Shown: positions 22,590 through 30,658 of the stretch, one piece after another
Position numbering within the stretch: the stretch's first letter is position 1
Layout: each line of letters begins with the position of its first letter
Source: Parcubacteria group bacterium GW2011_GWC2_48_17
Lineage (GTDB): Bacteria > Patescibacteriota > Minisyncoccia > Phycocordibacterales > UBA10002
NCBI GenBank assembly: GCA_001003605.1
Contig: LCPL01000007.1
Location: forward strand, 1-42,647
Direction: 5' to 3'
Length of the DNA stretch: 42,647 nt
Position numbers and translations under genes: made by a program
Notes under the pieces: generated by a model
The model's input: the letters and a program-made list of their open reading frames with translations, nothing else
Databases searched by the model: none
What the model was told of the DNA's origin: nothing

Positions 22590-23546
22590 ATGGCGCAAGG
22601 CAAGAAAATCCTGCTGTCCGGCATTCAACCGTCGGGCCGGCCGCATATCGGAAATTATTTCGGCGCGATGAAGCAGTTCGTGGAGATGCAAAGGGACCAC
22701 GATTGCTTTTTCATGATTGCCGACTACCACGCGCTGAACACCATTCAGGACGCAGGCGCGCTGCAAAAAGGCATTATTGACCTTGCAATTGACTACCTTG
22801 CCGTTGGTCTTGACCCAAAGAAATCCGTCATTTTCAAGCAATCCGATGTTTCCGAACATACGGAACTCGCGTGGATATTTGACGCCATTACTACGATGCC
22901 TTTCCTCGCTCGCGCCCACGCCTTCAAAGACGCGGAAGCAAAAAACAAAGAAATCAGCGTCGGACTCTTCAATTATCCGATGCTCATGGCGGCCGACATT
23001 CTGCTCTATGATACAGATATCGTGCCGGTCGGAGCCGACCAAAAACAGCACGTGGAAATCACCCGCGACACGGCGGAGAAATTCAACAGGATTTTTGGGA
23101 AAACGTTCAATCTGCCAGAGGCGAAGATTTTGCCGACAGTCGCTGTCGTGCCTGGAATTGACGGCAGGAAGATGAGCAAGAGTTATGGAAACACTGTTCC
23201 GCTTTTTGCCGAAGACGAGGAAATTGAGAAATTGGTGATGAGCATCGTTACCGATTCTTCAGGAGGAATCCCAAAAAATGTGTACGAAATTCACAAACTT
23301 TTTCGCTCCGAGGATGACCTAGCTTCTCTTTACCAAAGTAAAGAAGGGAAGTATAAGGAATTGAAGGAGAAGCTCACTCACGACATCAAGGCGTTCATCC
23401 GCCCGCTTCGGGAAAGACGCAAAGCGATTGCTAATGATACTGACGCCGTTCGGAACATCTTGAAGGACGGAGGCACGAGAGCAAAAGAAAAAGCATCGGC
23501 AAAGATGGAAGAGGTGAGAGAGAAAGTAGGGGTCAAGTTGTATTGA
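22590..23546 (+). CDS. trpS: Tryptophan--tRNA ligase (TrpRS)
   Basis: Class I synthetase for tRNA-Trp. The 318-residue product has the normal bacterial length. The HIGH-type motif is SGRPHIGNYFGA (His near residue 19). ADYHALNTI and FQ/NYPMLMAADILLYDTDIVPVGADQKQH form the Trp and adenylate pocket. KMSKS is canonical in GRKMSKSYGN near residue 195. I start at MAQGKK because the 61 residues before it are non-conserved and overlap the divergent HAF gene's start region, and a -10 box lies 7 nt upstream. Its stop overlaps the -35 of the toxin-antitoxin pair. Confidence 0.95.
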   Translation: MAQGKKILLSGIQPSGRPHIGNYFGAMKQFVEMQRDHDCFFMIADYHALNTIQDAGALQKGIIDLAIDYLAVGLDPKKSVIFKQSDVSEHTELAWIFDAITTMPFLARAHAFKDAEAKNKEISVGLFNYPMLMAADILLYDTDIVPVGADQKQHVEITRDTAEKFNRIFGKTFNLPEAKILPTVAVVPGIDGRKMSKSYGNTVPLFAEDEEIEKLVMSIVTDSSGGIPKNVYEIHKLFRSEDDLASLYQSKEGKYKELKEKLTHDIKAFIRPLRERRKAIANDTDAVRNILKDGGTRAKEKASAKMEEVREKVGVKLY

Positions 23547-23571
23547 AGCTTTGGATTAGAAATGCTACACT
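23543..23571 (+). promoter_or_regulatory. Promoter for the MNT/HepT pair, leaderless layout
   Basis: TTGAAG (23543-23548), 17 nt, TG-C-TACACT (23566-23571), then 6 nt to the ATG at 23578. Confidence 0.7.
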
Positions 23572-23577
23572 CCGAAT

Positions 23578-23865
23578 ATGAGCCTCAATGAAATCCAAAA
23601 CAAAATATCGCCGATACTTCGTAAGTACGACGTTCGTCATGCGGCGGTATTTGGCTCTGTTTCGCGCGGTACGAATCGGCCGGAGAGCGATATTGACCTT
23701 CTGGTGAAATTGGGGAAGCCGATGGGTATGTTCGCCTATATGCGTCTTCTTCGTGAATTAGAATCCACCCTGGGAGTTAATGTAGACCTCGTGACCGAAA
23801 ACAGTTTGAATAAATTTGTTAGGCCTTATGTTACTCCCGAACTCAAGACCATATATGAAGGATGA
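23578..23865 (+). CDS. MNT-type nucleotidyltransferase, antitoxin of a HepT/MNT system
   Basis: Minimal nucleotidyltransferases of this type modify the cognate HepT toxin by AMPylation and so silence it. The 95-residue product has the signature AAVFGSVSRGTNRPESDIDL (GSxxRG then DxD) and a third acidic position in VNVDLVTE. It overlaps the next gene by 11 nt. That arrangement (MNT, then HepT with overlap) matches known pairs. The promoter directly upstream lies across the end of trpS, so the pair has its own expression. Family call secure; activity not shown. Confidence 0.9.
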   Translation: MSLNEIQNKISPILRKYDVRHAAVFGSVSRGTNRPESDIDLLVKLGKPMGMFAYMRLLRELESTLGVNVDLVTENSLNKFVRPYVTPELKTIYEG

Positions 23866-24178
23866 TTCCGTTTACATCAATCAGATGCTTGAATCGGTGG
23901 GAAAGATTAGCTCGTTCACGAAAGACTTGAATCGAGATGATTTTTTTGCAGATGCCAAGACACAAAGCGCGGTCATCATGCAACTTTTGCTAGTCGATGA
24001 AGTTTCTAAGAAAGTTTCGGAGAAAACAAAGAGTTCGGTTGATTTGCCGTGGAAAGATATTGCCGGATTTCGTGACCGCGCGATACATAATTACTTTGAG
24101 ATTGATTTGGATGTCGTTTGGAATACTTTGCTTTCCGATATTCCCGAATTGGCCGAAAAGTTGAAAGGCGGGGCTTAA
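23855..24178 (+). CDS. HepT-like (DUF86) toxin
   Basis: HepT toxins are helical HEPN ribonucleases with an RX4-6H motif. Here the motif is FRDRAIHNYFEID, with Arg and His in the expected spacing and a following Tyr, the residue usually AMPylated. The 107-residue product begins MKDDSVYINQMLESVGKISS, typical of the family. I start at 23855, where ATG overlaps the MNT stop, not the longer 23816 form. aspS follows 8 nt after the stop, so the toxin gene and aspS are probably co-transcribed. Confidence 0.9.
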   Translation: MKDDSVYINQMLESVGKISSFTKDLNRDDFFADAKTQSAVIMQLLLVDEVSKKVSEKTKSSVDLPWKDIAGFRDRAIHNYFEIDLDVVWNTLLSDIPELAEKLKGGA

Positions 24179-24186
24179 TTTTATCT

Positions 24187-25584
24187 ATGCAAAGAACACC
24201 CATAAAGGATTTAAAGGAGCAAGTAGGCAGCGAAGTAACCATCGCGGGTTTCGTGGATGTTCGCCGAGACCATGGGAAGCTCATATTCATTGACCTGCGC
24301 GATGAAAGCGGGAAGGTGCAGATGATTGCGCTTCCGAGTCATAAGGAGGCGCATGAGCTTGCTGGAACTATTCGACCGGAATGGGTTATTTCTGTAACCG
24401 GCAAAGTGAACAAGCGGCCGGAGAAGTTAGTTAATAAAAACGAGCCCAACGGTGACATTGAGCTTGAGATTTTGAGCATTGCTGTCATAAACAAAGCCGA
24501 GACTCCGCCATTTGACGTGCGAAGTGATGGTTTGGAAATCGGAGAAGAATCACGTCTCAAATACCGTTACCTCGACCTGCGACGCCCGCGGATGCAGAAA
24601 AATATCCGTCTTCGCCACAAGGTAACGACGCTTATTCGCGAGTACATGAACCGAAATAACTTCGTTGAGATAGAAACTCCAATGCTCACCAAAACCTCGC
24701 CTGAAGGCGCGCGAGACTTCCTGGTGCCATCTCGCATGCAACCTGGGAAGTTCTACGCGCTTCCGCAGGCACCACAACAATACAAACAGCTTCTCATGCT
24801 TTCGGGCTTCGAGCGTTACTATCAACTCGCGCGCGCGATGCGGGATGAAGACCTTCGCGGCGACCGCCAGTTCGAGCATACGCAGATAGATCTTGAGATG
24901 GCTTTTGTGAAGGAGCGAGATGTGCTTGACCTGGTTGAAGGGTTGATGATTTATGTCGCCGAGTCGGTAGGGAAGAGAATATGGAAGAAACCGTTTCCAG
25001 TCTTCACGCATGAAGAGGCGGTGAAGGAGTTCGGCGCCGACAAATTCGATATGCGTCCGGAAGGGGAGCGTGACCCGAACGTGATGGCCTTCGCGTGGGT
25101 GGTTGATTTTCCTCTTCTTGAGAAGGATGCGGACACGGGCAAGTGGACATTTGCGCATAACCCGTTTTCTGCGCCGAAGTCGGAACATGTGGAGAAGCTA
25201 ATGCATGGTGAGGACCTGGGAAATCTTCACGCCCAGCAATACGACCTCGTTTGCAACGGATACGAGCTGGCCTCCGGCGGAGTACGCATCTCTGACCCGA
25301 TGGTACAGCGAAAAGTGTTTGAAATTATGGGGCTTACGCCGGAACAAACCGAGGAGCGTTTCGGACACATCATCAAGGCGTATGAGTATGGTGCGCCGCC
25401 CCATGCTGGCATGGCGCCCGGCCTCGACCGCCTCGTGATGCTTCTTGCGAATGAACCGAACATCCGCGAAGTCATCGCCTTTCCGATGAATGCTTCCGGC
25501 CAAACATCTGTCATGAGTGCTCCTTCGGAAGCGCGTTCGGAACAGCTTAAAGAACTCGGCATTAGATTAGACAATAGCAGGTAG
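24187..25584 (+). CDS. aspS: Aspartate--tRNA ligase, bacterial-type, without the GAD insertion
   Basis: The 465-residue product is clearly bacterial-type AspRS but about 120 residues short. It has the OB-fold (VTIAGFVDVRRDHGKLIFID), SRLKYRYLDLRRPRM, motif 1 FVEIETPMLTKTSPEGARDF, QAPQQYKQLLM, motif 2 FRDEDLRGDRQFEHTQIDLE (here MRDEDLRGDRQ) and motif 3 APGLDRLVMLL. The deletion is exact: GADKFDMRPEGERDPNVMAF passes directly to WVVDFPLLEKD, so the inserted GAD domain is absent. The start is at MQRTPIKDL. A second, archaeal-type AspRS is at 14432-15736. Which of the two charges which tRNA is not known. Confidence 0.93.
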   Translation: MQRTPIKDLKEQVGSEVTIAGFVDVRRDHGKLIFIDLRDESGKVQMIALPSHKEAHELAGTIRPEWVISVTGKVNKRPEKLVNKNEPNGDIELEILSIAVINKAETPPFDVRSDGLEIGEESRLKYRYLDLRRPRMQKNIRLRHKVTTLIREYMNRNNFVEIETPMLTKTSPEGARDFLVPSRMQPGKFYALPQAPQQYKQLLMLSGFERYYQLARAMRDEDLRGDRQFEHTQIDLEMAFVKERDVLDLVEGLMIYVAESVGKRIWKKPFPVFTHEEAVKEFGADKFDMRPEGERDPNVMAFAWVVDFPLLEKDADTGKWTFAHNPFSAPKSEHVEKLMHGEDLGNLHAQQYDLVCNGYELASGGVRISDPMVQRKVFEIMGLTPEQTEERFGHIIKAYEYGAPPHAGMAPGLDRLVMLLANEPNIREVIAFPMNASGQTSVMSAPSEARSEQLKELGIRLDNSR

Positions 25585-25663
25585 ATAGTAGACAGTAGTA
25601 GAAATAGAACAAAGAGAATCGGTACATCCCTCTGTCCCAAGATTTTCTACCTTCTACCTTCTC
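25579..25663 (+). repeat. Word-palindrome spacer (TAGTAGA/TCTACCT words) between aspS and GNAT
   Basis: The left arm (25579-25607) starts at the last aspS codons and contains its TAG stop. It is made of GTAGA/AGTAG words. The right arm (25643-25663) is TCTACCT repeated. ATG follows 7 nt later. Confidence 0.8.
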
Positions 25664-25670
25664 TTTTTTC

Positions 25671-26237
25671 ATGAATCCGGATACATTCTTACTTCCCGTT
25701 CGCGATAATATAACGCTTCGCTTTATCCGGCCTGATGAGGCCGAAGCGCTATACAAACTCGTTGACCGAAACCGCGCGTATCTTCGAAAGTGGCTCCCTT
25801 GGGTGGATGCACAGACAGGACCGGAAGCGTCTAAGGAAAATATTTTAGGACGTATTGAAAAAGTAAAAACAATGGGAATGCTTGATCTCGGAATATACCT
25901 TGAAGGGAAGCTTATCGGCTCAATGGGATTTAACCGGATTGTTGCTGACCAGAGGAAGGCCTCCATCGGCTACTGGATCTCCCCTGAGTTCCAAGGGAAG
26001 GGAATTATGACCGATTGTGTTCGTGCGCTTTTAGACTACGGCTTTAACGAACGTCACCTGCACCGCATCAGAATTCAGTGCAGCGTCAACAACAAAAGAA
26101 GCGCGGCAATTCCGGAACAGCTTGGGTTTACTTTTGAAGGCATCGCCAGGGAAGATGAATTTCTCTACGACCATTTTGAGGACAGCAGAATATACAGTAT
26201 CCTTGCGCAGGAATGGAAATCGCGGAACAAGCAGTAG
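25671..26237 (+). CDS. GNAT N-acetyltransferase, RimJ/RimL type
   Basis: The 188-residue product matches RimJ/RimL-like acetyltransferases, which acetylate protein N-termini or small molecules with acetyl-CoA. Visible features are ITLRFIRPDEAEALYKLVDR at the start, YLRKWLPWVDAQ, LIGSMGFNRIV, motif A ASIGYWISPEFQGKGIMTDC and HRIRIQCSVNNKRSAAIPEQ followed by LGFTFEGIARE. This is the usual order and length. It sits between two word-palindrome spacers. The substrate is unknown; ribosomal-protein modification is only one option. Confidence 0.88.
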   Translation: MNPDTFLLPVRDNITLRFIRPDEAEALYKLVDRNRAYLRKWLPWVDAQTGPEASKENILGRIEKVKTMGMLDLGIYLEGKLIGSMGFNRIVADQRKASIGYWISPEFQGKGIMTDCVRALLDYGFNERHLHRIRIQCSVNNKRSAAIPEQLGFTFEGIAREDEFLYDHFEDSRIYSILAQEWKSRNKQ

Positions 26238-26338
26238 ACAGATGGTAGAAAGTAGAGAGTAGATGGTAGACTATAGATGCAAGAAACAGAAGCGTACCGT
26301 TTCCTTTCTACTTTCTACTTACTACTATCTACTTACTC
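26233..26338 (+). repeat. Word-palindrome spacer (TAGAAAG words) between GNAT and scpA
   Basis: The left arm (26233-26276) includes the GNAT stop TAG and repeats GTAGA/AGTAGAT words. The right arm (about 26305-26338) repeats CTACTTT/ACTACTA words. Together they can form a long imperfect stem with a loop of about 28 nt. ATG of scpA follows 8 nt later. Confidence 0.85.
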
Positions 26339-26346
26339 TTTGTGCC

Positions 26347-27066
26347 ATGGTTTTCGAGATTAAACAGGAAAAATTTGAAGGACCACTAGACCTTTTGCTC
26401 ACACTTATCGAGCAAAAGAAGCTTCACATAAACGATATCACGCTCTCAAGTGTTACAGATGACTTTCTGAATTACGCTAAAAGTTCCACAGATTTCCCGA
26501 TAGCCGAAAGCGCGGAGTTTGCCTTCGTTGCCGCGACTCTCCTTCTAATAAAGTCCAAAGCGCTTCTGCCTCAGCTTTCATTATCGAATGAGGAGGCGGA
26601 GAACATAGATGAACTGCAAAATAGATTAAGACTCCTACAACGCTTCCGAAGGTTAGGCCGCAATATTCGGGAGTTATACGGAAGCGCTCGATTGTATTTG
26701 CCGCTCCCCCGAGAGATAGAGCCGGTTTTCGCCCCTCCGAGCAAAATGGTATCTTCCATAATTCTAACCGCCATAAAATCAGTTCTAGCCGCTATCCCAA
26801 AGACAGAGGCGCTTTCAAAAGTTGCAATCACGAAAGTGATAAGTTTGGAATATATGATAGAGAATCTAAAGAATCGCATATCTTCGGCGCTTCGCATGAG
26901 TTTCAAGGAATTCGCAGGCGCTCACAAAGGCGCGCGTGTGAACATTATTGTTGGATTTCTGGCGATGTTAGAGCTTGTAAAGGATGGGATAATCACGGCG
27001 AGTCAAGACAGGCCGAACGGTAATATTATGATGGAAACAGGTCGCGTGGACATACCACGCTATTAG
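26347..27066 (+). CDS. scpA: Segregation and condensation protein A (ScpA)
   Basis: ScpA is the kleisin subunit that bridges the SMC dimer in bacterial condensin. The 239-residue product has the classic start FEIKQEKFEGPLDLLLTLIEQKKLHINDI, then AEFAFVAATLLLIKSKALLP and a C-terminal winged-helix region (VNIIVGFLAMLELVKDGIIT, then ASQDRPNGNIMME). It lies directly before scpB, the usual order. I take the ATG at 26347; the 28 residues upstream read through the palindromic spacer and are not conserved-looking. Confidence 0.93.
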   Translation: MVFEIKQEKFEGPLDLLLTLIEQKKLHINDITLSSVTDDFLNYAKSSTDFPIAESAEFAFVAATLLLIKSKALLPQLSLSNEEAENIDELQNRLRLLQRFRRLGRNIRELYGSARLYLPLPREIEPVFAPPSKMVSSIILTAIKSVLAAIPKTEALSKVAITKVISLEYMIENLKNRISSALRMSFKEFAGAHKGARVNIIVGFLAMLELVKDGIITASQDRPNGNIMMETGRVDIPRY

Positions 27067-27160
27067 ACGGTAGAAGGTAGCAAGTAGAAAGTAGAGAAAC
27101 TCAATATGTTTGCTACAATTCACTTCTGACCTGCTACTTTCTACCCTCTACTTTCTAAAC
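27064..27160 (+). repeat. Word-palindrome spacer (TAGAAAG words) between scpA and scpB
   Basis: The left arm (27064-27099) begins at the scpA stop and repeats GTAGAA/AGTAG. The right arm (about 27130-27159) repeats CTACTTT/CTACCCT. An extended -10 box lies between the arms, so transcripts starting there carry only the right arm. Confidence 0.85.
27111..27119 (+). promoter_or_regulatory. Extended -10 box (TGCTACAAT) inside the scpA-scpB palindrome loop
   Basis: TG-C-TACAAT; expected start near 27126, close to the beginning of the right arm, giving a leader of about 45 nt for scpB. Confidence 0.55.
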
Positions 27161-27169
27161 ACTAAATTC

Positions 27170-27763
27170 ATGGAATTGGACAAGCAAATTGAGGCTATTC
27201 TCTTCTGGAAAGGAGAGCCGATGACGCTCGCGGACCTTTGTCGCGCGCTCAAAGCGCCTTCAGACGAAGTAAAGAAAGCTCTTCATATCCTAAGTGAGAA
27301 ACTCCAAGGAAGAGGAATTGCTATAATCCAAACCGAGGAAGAAATCGCACTTGCTACGGCACCAATTGCGCGCGAGCTTATAGAGCGCGTTCTCAAAGAG
27401 GAACTGTCAAAAGATTTAAGCAAGGCGGCCTTGGAGACTCTTTCTATTATTCTCTACAAAGGTTCTCTAAGCCGCCGCGAAATCGAATACATACGGGGCG
27501 TTAATTCGACTACGATACTGCGAAGTCTATCTTTGAGAGGTCTTGTGGAAAGAACGCAAAGTAAAATTGATGAGCGGCAGTTTCTTTACCGCGGCGCCGT
27601 CGAGCTTTACGCGCTTCTCGGCATCACCAAAGCCGAGGACCTACCAGAATTCGCCGCAGTACAAAAAGAACTTAATGCCGTAAATTTGGAGTCGGAAGGA
27701 ACATTATCTCCAGAGGACGGTGAATCGTCCGAAGAAGTTGCGTCAGAAACTCTACATGAATAG
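27170..27763 (+). CDS. scpB: Segregation and condensation protein B (ScpB)
   Basis: ScpB forms dimers of winged-helix domains that bind ScpA and regulate the SMC complex. The 197-residue product starts MELDKQIEAILFWKGEPMTL, has two winged-helix units (DLCRALKAPSDEVKKALHIL; ALETLSIILYKGSLSRREIEY) and RGVNSTTILRSLSLRGLVER, typical of the family. It has an acidic serine-rich tail. Its stop overlaps the start of the carboxypeptidase gene by 8 nt. The start is set at 27170 because the upstream residues come from the palindromic spacer. Confidence 0.92.
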   Translation: MELDKQIEAILFWKGEPMTLADLCRALKAPSDEVKKALHILSEKLQGRGIAIIQTEEEIALATAPIARELIERVLKEELSKDLSKAALETLSIILYKGSLSRREIEYIRGVNSTTILRSLSLRGLVERTQSKIDERQFLYRGAVELYALLGITKAEDLPEFAAVQKELNAVNLESEGTLSPEDGESSEEVASETLHE

Positions 27764-28724
27764 CGTGCTATACAATTTGCAAAAATACATGCCGTCGGAG
27801 CTCTTTTTTTGGACTGCGGCAATTTGCGCTTTTTTTCTGCTCGTATCGCCGGAGGAGGATTTTCGACTCGGTTATGGCAGAGAGGTCGTAGCCGCTATAG
27901 TCCTGGAGAAGCCAAAAGAGAATCCGTATCAGAGGTTGGAGCTTACCGCAAAAGCCGCTTATGTCTTTGATGTCAAGGCTCAAAAACCTCTTTTTGCCAA
28001 AAACGCGCTCCAAATCCTTCCGCTCGCTTCAATAACAAAAATAATGACGGCAATAACAGCGCTGTCGTTCATTCCAGAGACGACATATATTACAATCAGC
28101 ACGCGTGCCATAAGTGAAGAAGGGGACAGCGGTCTCAAAGTTGGCGAGCGTTGGCTACTTCGCGATCTTCTCAAGTTTATGCTTCTAGAATCATCAAACG
28201 ATGGAGCCGTCGCGATTTCCTCGACCGTTGGCGGGATACTTGCCACAAGCACGACGACAGTTGAGGAAAATCGCCATTTGTTCATTGGAAAGATGAATGA
28301 ACTTGCCGATACACTCAACTTTTCTTCAATGCGCTTTTTGAACGAGAGCGGACTGGACATTGATGAGAGTCACGCGGGAGCGTACAGCTCGGCCTCTGAA
28401 ACCGCACGCATACTCGCGTACGCTCTTGAGAGATTTCCTCTCATATTTAGCGAAACAAGATGGAGCGAGCTTCAATTGGGAAATGAAAACGGCGATGAGC
28501 ATCCCGCCATAAACACCAACAAAGACATCAGTACTCTCCCTTTGCTTATCTCCAGCAAGACAGGATACACTGACCTTGCCGGCGGGAATCTAGTAATCGC
28601 TTTTGACGCCGGTTTTAATTATCCAATTATCATCTCTGTTCTTGGCTCGACCATAGACGGCCGATTCACAGATGTGGAGAAACTCCTGTGGGCCACGCTG
28701 GAGTACTTATCGCAAAACTTATAA
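27756..28724 (+). CDS. D-alanyl-D-alanine carboxypeptidase (peptidase family S11)
   Basis: This penicillin-binding-protein type enzyme removes the last D-Ala from peptidoglycan stem peptides outside the cell membrane. The 322-residue product has a TM or signal helix at about residues 10-25 (ELFFWTAAICAFFLLV). All three active-site motifs are present: SITK near 92, SSN near 146 and KTG near 268 (SSKTGYTDLAGGN). The core is short, and no C-terminal amphipathic anchor helix is seen; the N-terminal helix could anchor it. It overlaps scpB by 8 nt. Confidence 0.9.
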   Translation: MNSVLYNLQKYMPSELFFWTAAICAFFLLVSPEEDFRLGYGREVVAAIVLEKPKENPYQRLELTAKAAYVFDVKAQKPLFAKNALQILPLASITKIMTAITALSFIPETTYITISTRAISEEGDSGLKVGERWLLRDLLKFMLLESSNDGAVAISSTVGGILATSTTTVEENRHLFIGKMNELADTLNFSSMRFLNESGLDIDESHAGAYSSASETARILAYALERFPLIFSETRWSELQLGNENGDEHPAINTNKDISTLPLLISSKTGYTDLAGGNLVIAFDAGFNYPIIISVLGSTIDGRFTDVEKLLWATLEYLSQNL

Positions 28725-28799
28725 CGTGTAACGTATAGCGCCTGAGGACAAAACCTAGATTCTACTCCCATTGCGCTACACGCTACACGCTACACGCTT
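28723..28799 (+). repeat. Word-palindrome spacer (TACACGC words) between dacA-like and mraY
   Basis: The left arm (28723-28741) reads GTGTAACGTATAGCGC. The right arm (28773-28799) is CGCTACA repeated three times. It begins inside the upstream stop region and ends just before the mraY ATG at 28801. Confidence 0.85.
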
Positions 28800-28800
28800 C

Positions 28801-29859
28801 ATGCTACTCGATCTCATCAAAGTTTTCATACCTGCGCTATTTGCCTTCTCAATCGGAATAGGCATAACTCCAGTATTCAGCCATTACCTCTACGCACATA
28901 AAATGTGGAAAAGAAAAGCCGGCAAAGGGGACGAAACGCCGCTTTTTAACAAACTTCATGAAAGCAGGGAAACAGGAATTCCGCGAATGGGCGGTATCGT
29001 TATATGGTTCTCATCGGCGATTGCGATATTTGGAGTTTCAGCCGCGAGCATAATCTTTGACGGTTCTCTTTTTTCTAAATTGGACTTCCTTAGCCGCGAC
29101 CAAACGTGGATTCCACTTTCCGCGCTCATTATCGGGGCCGTCATCGGACTTATCGACGACTTCCTAGAAATACGCGGAAGAGGCGACAATAAAACCGGCG
29201 GCCTATCGCTACTTAAGCGACTACTAGTCGTTTGCATTGTCGGCTTGCTTGTCGGTATTTGGTTCCACTATAAGCTTGATGTAGTAACAGTAGGGCTTCC
29301 TTTTATAGGCCCGCTTTATATTGGCTGGCTGATTATTCCTCTCTTCACGGCAGTAATGCTTTCCGTCTATTCTGGTGGAATCATTGACGGAATAGACGGA
29401 CTTGCGGGAGGTATTTTTGCCGTTATTTTCGGCGCCTATGGCGCTATCGCCTTCTTTCAAAATCAAATCAACCTTGCGGCTTTCTGCGCGGCGGTGATAG
29501 GCGGCATTCTGGCGTTCCTTTGGTTTAATATTCCGCCCGCAAGGTTCTACATGTCAGAAACAGGCAGTATGGCGCTGACGCTATGTCTTTCGATTGTAGC
29601 TTTTATGACCGATTCCCTCGGGGAAGGAGAGGGACTCTTCGTACTCCCCATCATCGCGTTTCCGCTTTTTGCCACCAGCGCGTCCGTTATACTGCAAAAA
29701 TTCTACAAGCGATTTTTGGGAAGGAAACTTCTTATCATCTCTCCGCTCCACCATCATTTTGAAGCTCTCGGCTGGCCGTCGTATAAAGTAACGATGCGAT
29801 ATTGGGTACTCGCCGTCATCTTCGCCATATTCGGTCTCACGCTTACTCTAGTGAGTTAA
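28801..29859 (+). CDS. mraY: Phospho-N-acetylmuramoyl-pentapeptide transferase (MraY-like)
   Basis: MraY moves phospho-MurNAc-pentapeptide from UDP to undecaprenyl phosphate, making lipid I. The 352-residue, ten-TM-type product has NKLHESRETGIPRMGGIVIW, LIDDFLEIRGRGDNKTGG (the DD motif), IIDGIDGLAGG and the HHHFE motif near residue 318. One usual position differs: the Asn of the N-x-x-D motif (NLTDGLDG in typical MraY) is Gly here (GIIDGIDG). It lies upstream of ftsW and murG, as in dcw clusters, but separated by a non-coding block and a small transcription unit. Confidence 0.9.
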   Translation: MLLDLIKVFIPALFAFSIGIGITPVFSHYLYAHKMWKRKAGKGDETPLFNKLHESRETGIPRMGGIVIWFSSAIAIFGVSAASIIFDGSLFSKLDFLSRDQTWIPLSALIIGAVIGLIDDFLEIRGRGDNKTGGLSLLKRLLVVCIVGLLVGIWFHYKLDVVTVGLPFIGPLYIGWLIIPLFTAVMLSVYSGGIIDGIDGLAGGIFAVIFGAYGAIAFFQNQINLAAFCAAVIGGILAFLWFNIPPARFYMSETGSMALTLCLSIVAFMTDSLGEGEGLFVLPIIAFPLFATSASVILQKFYKRFLGRKLLIISPLHHHFEALGWPSYKVTMRYWVLAVIFAIFGLTLTLVS

Positions 29860-29890
29860 CATTTGATTGTGTCATCTCACGCTTTTGTCC

Positions 29891-30033
29891 AAGGTTCGAC
29901 CTTGAATCGGGAAAAAGGTCGAACCTTAATTCCCAAAAAGCGGAAAATTGTCTGCCTGCCCTGCCTGTCAGCAGAAGAACATAGCAGGCAGTTGGCACTG
30001 CGAACCCGTCCGAATGGATTCATCCGGGCGGAC
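29891..30033 (+). repeat. Hairpin-rich non-coding block after mraY
   Basis: The stretch 29860-30140 holds no supported gene. It contains a 13-bp perfect inverted repeat (29891-29903 with 29915-29927, 11-nt loop), CTGCCTGC (29952-29959) with GCAGGCAG (29984-29991), and a nested GTCCG/CGGAC hairpin (30008-30033). More GC-rich short stems follow up to about 30115. No T-run follows any stem. It could be a structured RNA or a mobile palindromic element. Confidence 0.6.
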
Positions 30034-30140
30034 GCCGCTCATGAAAATACCCCGCGCTCCTGCGCAGGGTACATTTGGTCCGACCCCGAGGGTAACGCCC
30101 CGCGGTGTCGCGCCTAAACTTTACTTATTTCTCCTTCTCT

Positions 30141-30536
30141 CTAGTTGCAATTGTAATTATTGTCTTCCAATTTCTTAAGCGCGGCGGTATTTGCTTGAAG
30201 TTGTGTTCCTAAACTTGTTCTCATTTTAAAGAAGCGCTGCGAGCTAGCGGTAACCGATTCTTTGATTTCTTTGACAATCATTTCCGTGGGCAAGCAAGCA
30301 TTGGTAAAACTAACAGTTTCTGCCAGACTCGCGATTCCAAAGGAACCTCTATAATACGGACTCGGAAGAGCAAGATTAATTGGGAAAGGAATATTGCAAT
30401 CAGTCCGCTTGTTATCCTCATCACGATTGATGCCCATACTTATCATACCTGTGGGACCAGACGCTAAAATTGACCGGTAATACTTTTGGACCGCAAGTTT
30501 GGTCGTACCTACCCTGTGTATAACATTTGTTGACAC
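30141..30536 (-). pseudogene. Probable remnant of a secreted-protein gene
   Basis: The minus frame starts only at a GTG at 30536, without ribosome site, and gives 131 residues with coding-like composition (PFPINLALPSPYYRGSFGIA, MIVKEIKESVTASS, ending LEDNNYNCN). There is no signal peptide or known domain. The first residues overlap the strong plus-strand promoter at 30530. I judge it a C-terminal leftover of a longer gene; a real short gene is possible. Family not recognised. Confidence 0.4.
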
Positions 30537-30558
30537 CGTCCAAGAAGAATGCTAATAT
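30530..30558 (+). promoter_or_regulatory. Strong consensus promoter of the 44-aa peptide unit
   Basis: TTGACA (30530-30535), exactly 17 nt, then TAATAT (30553-30558) preceded by TG-C. Among the strongest promoters in the window. Confidence 0.8.
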
Positions 30559-30566
30559 AATCGCAG

Positions 30567-30641
30567 CTGTTCTTCCAGAAAACAGCTCGATAAGGCCCGC
30601 TAGCGTGTGGGCAACTTCCTTATTGTTTCAACGCAAACAAT
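30567..30641 (+). other. Structured 5' leader with three hairpins
   Basis: In the leader of about 95 nt: AGCTGTT/AACAGCT (about 30567-30589), GCCCGC/GTGGGC (about 30595-30612) and TTGTTT/AAACAA (about 30624-30641). The ribosome site AGAAAGG lies just downstream. It could control translation of the peptide. Confidence 0.55.
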
Positions 30642-30658
30642 CAACAGAAAGGCCGCTT

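Noticed and set aside
26233-27160. CRISPR-like reading of the iterated TAGAAAG/CTACTTT words
   Set aside because: The words are too short and uneven, there are no unique spacers of constant length, and no cas gene is present.
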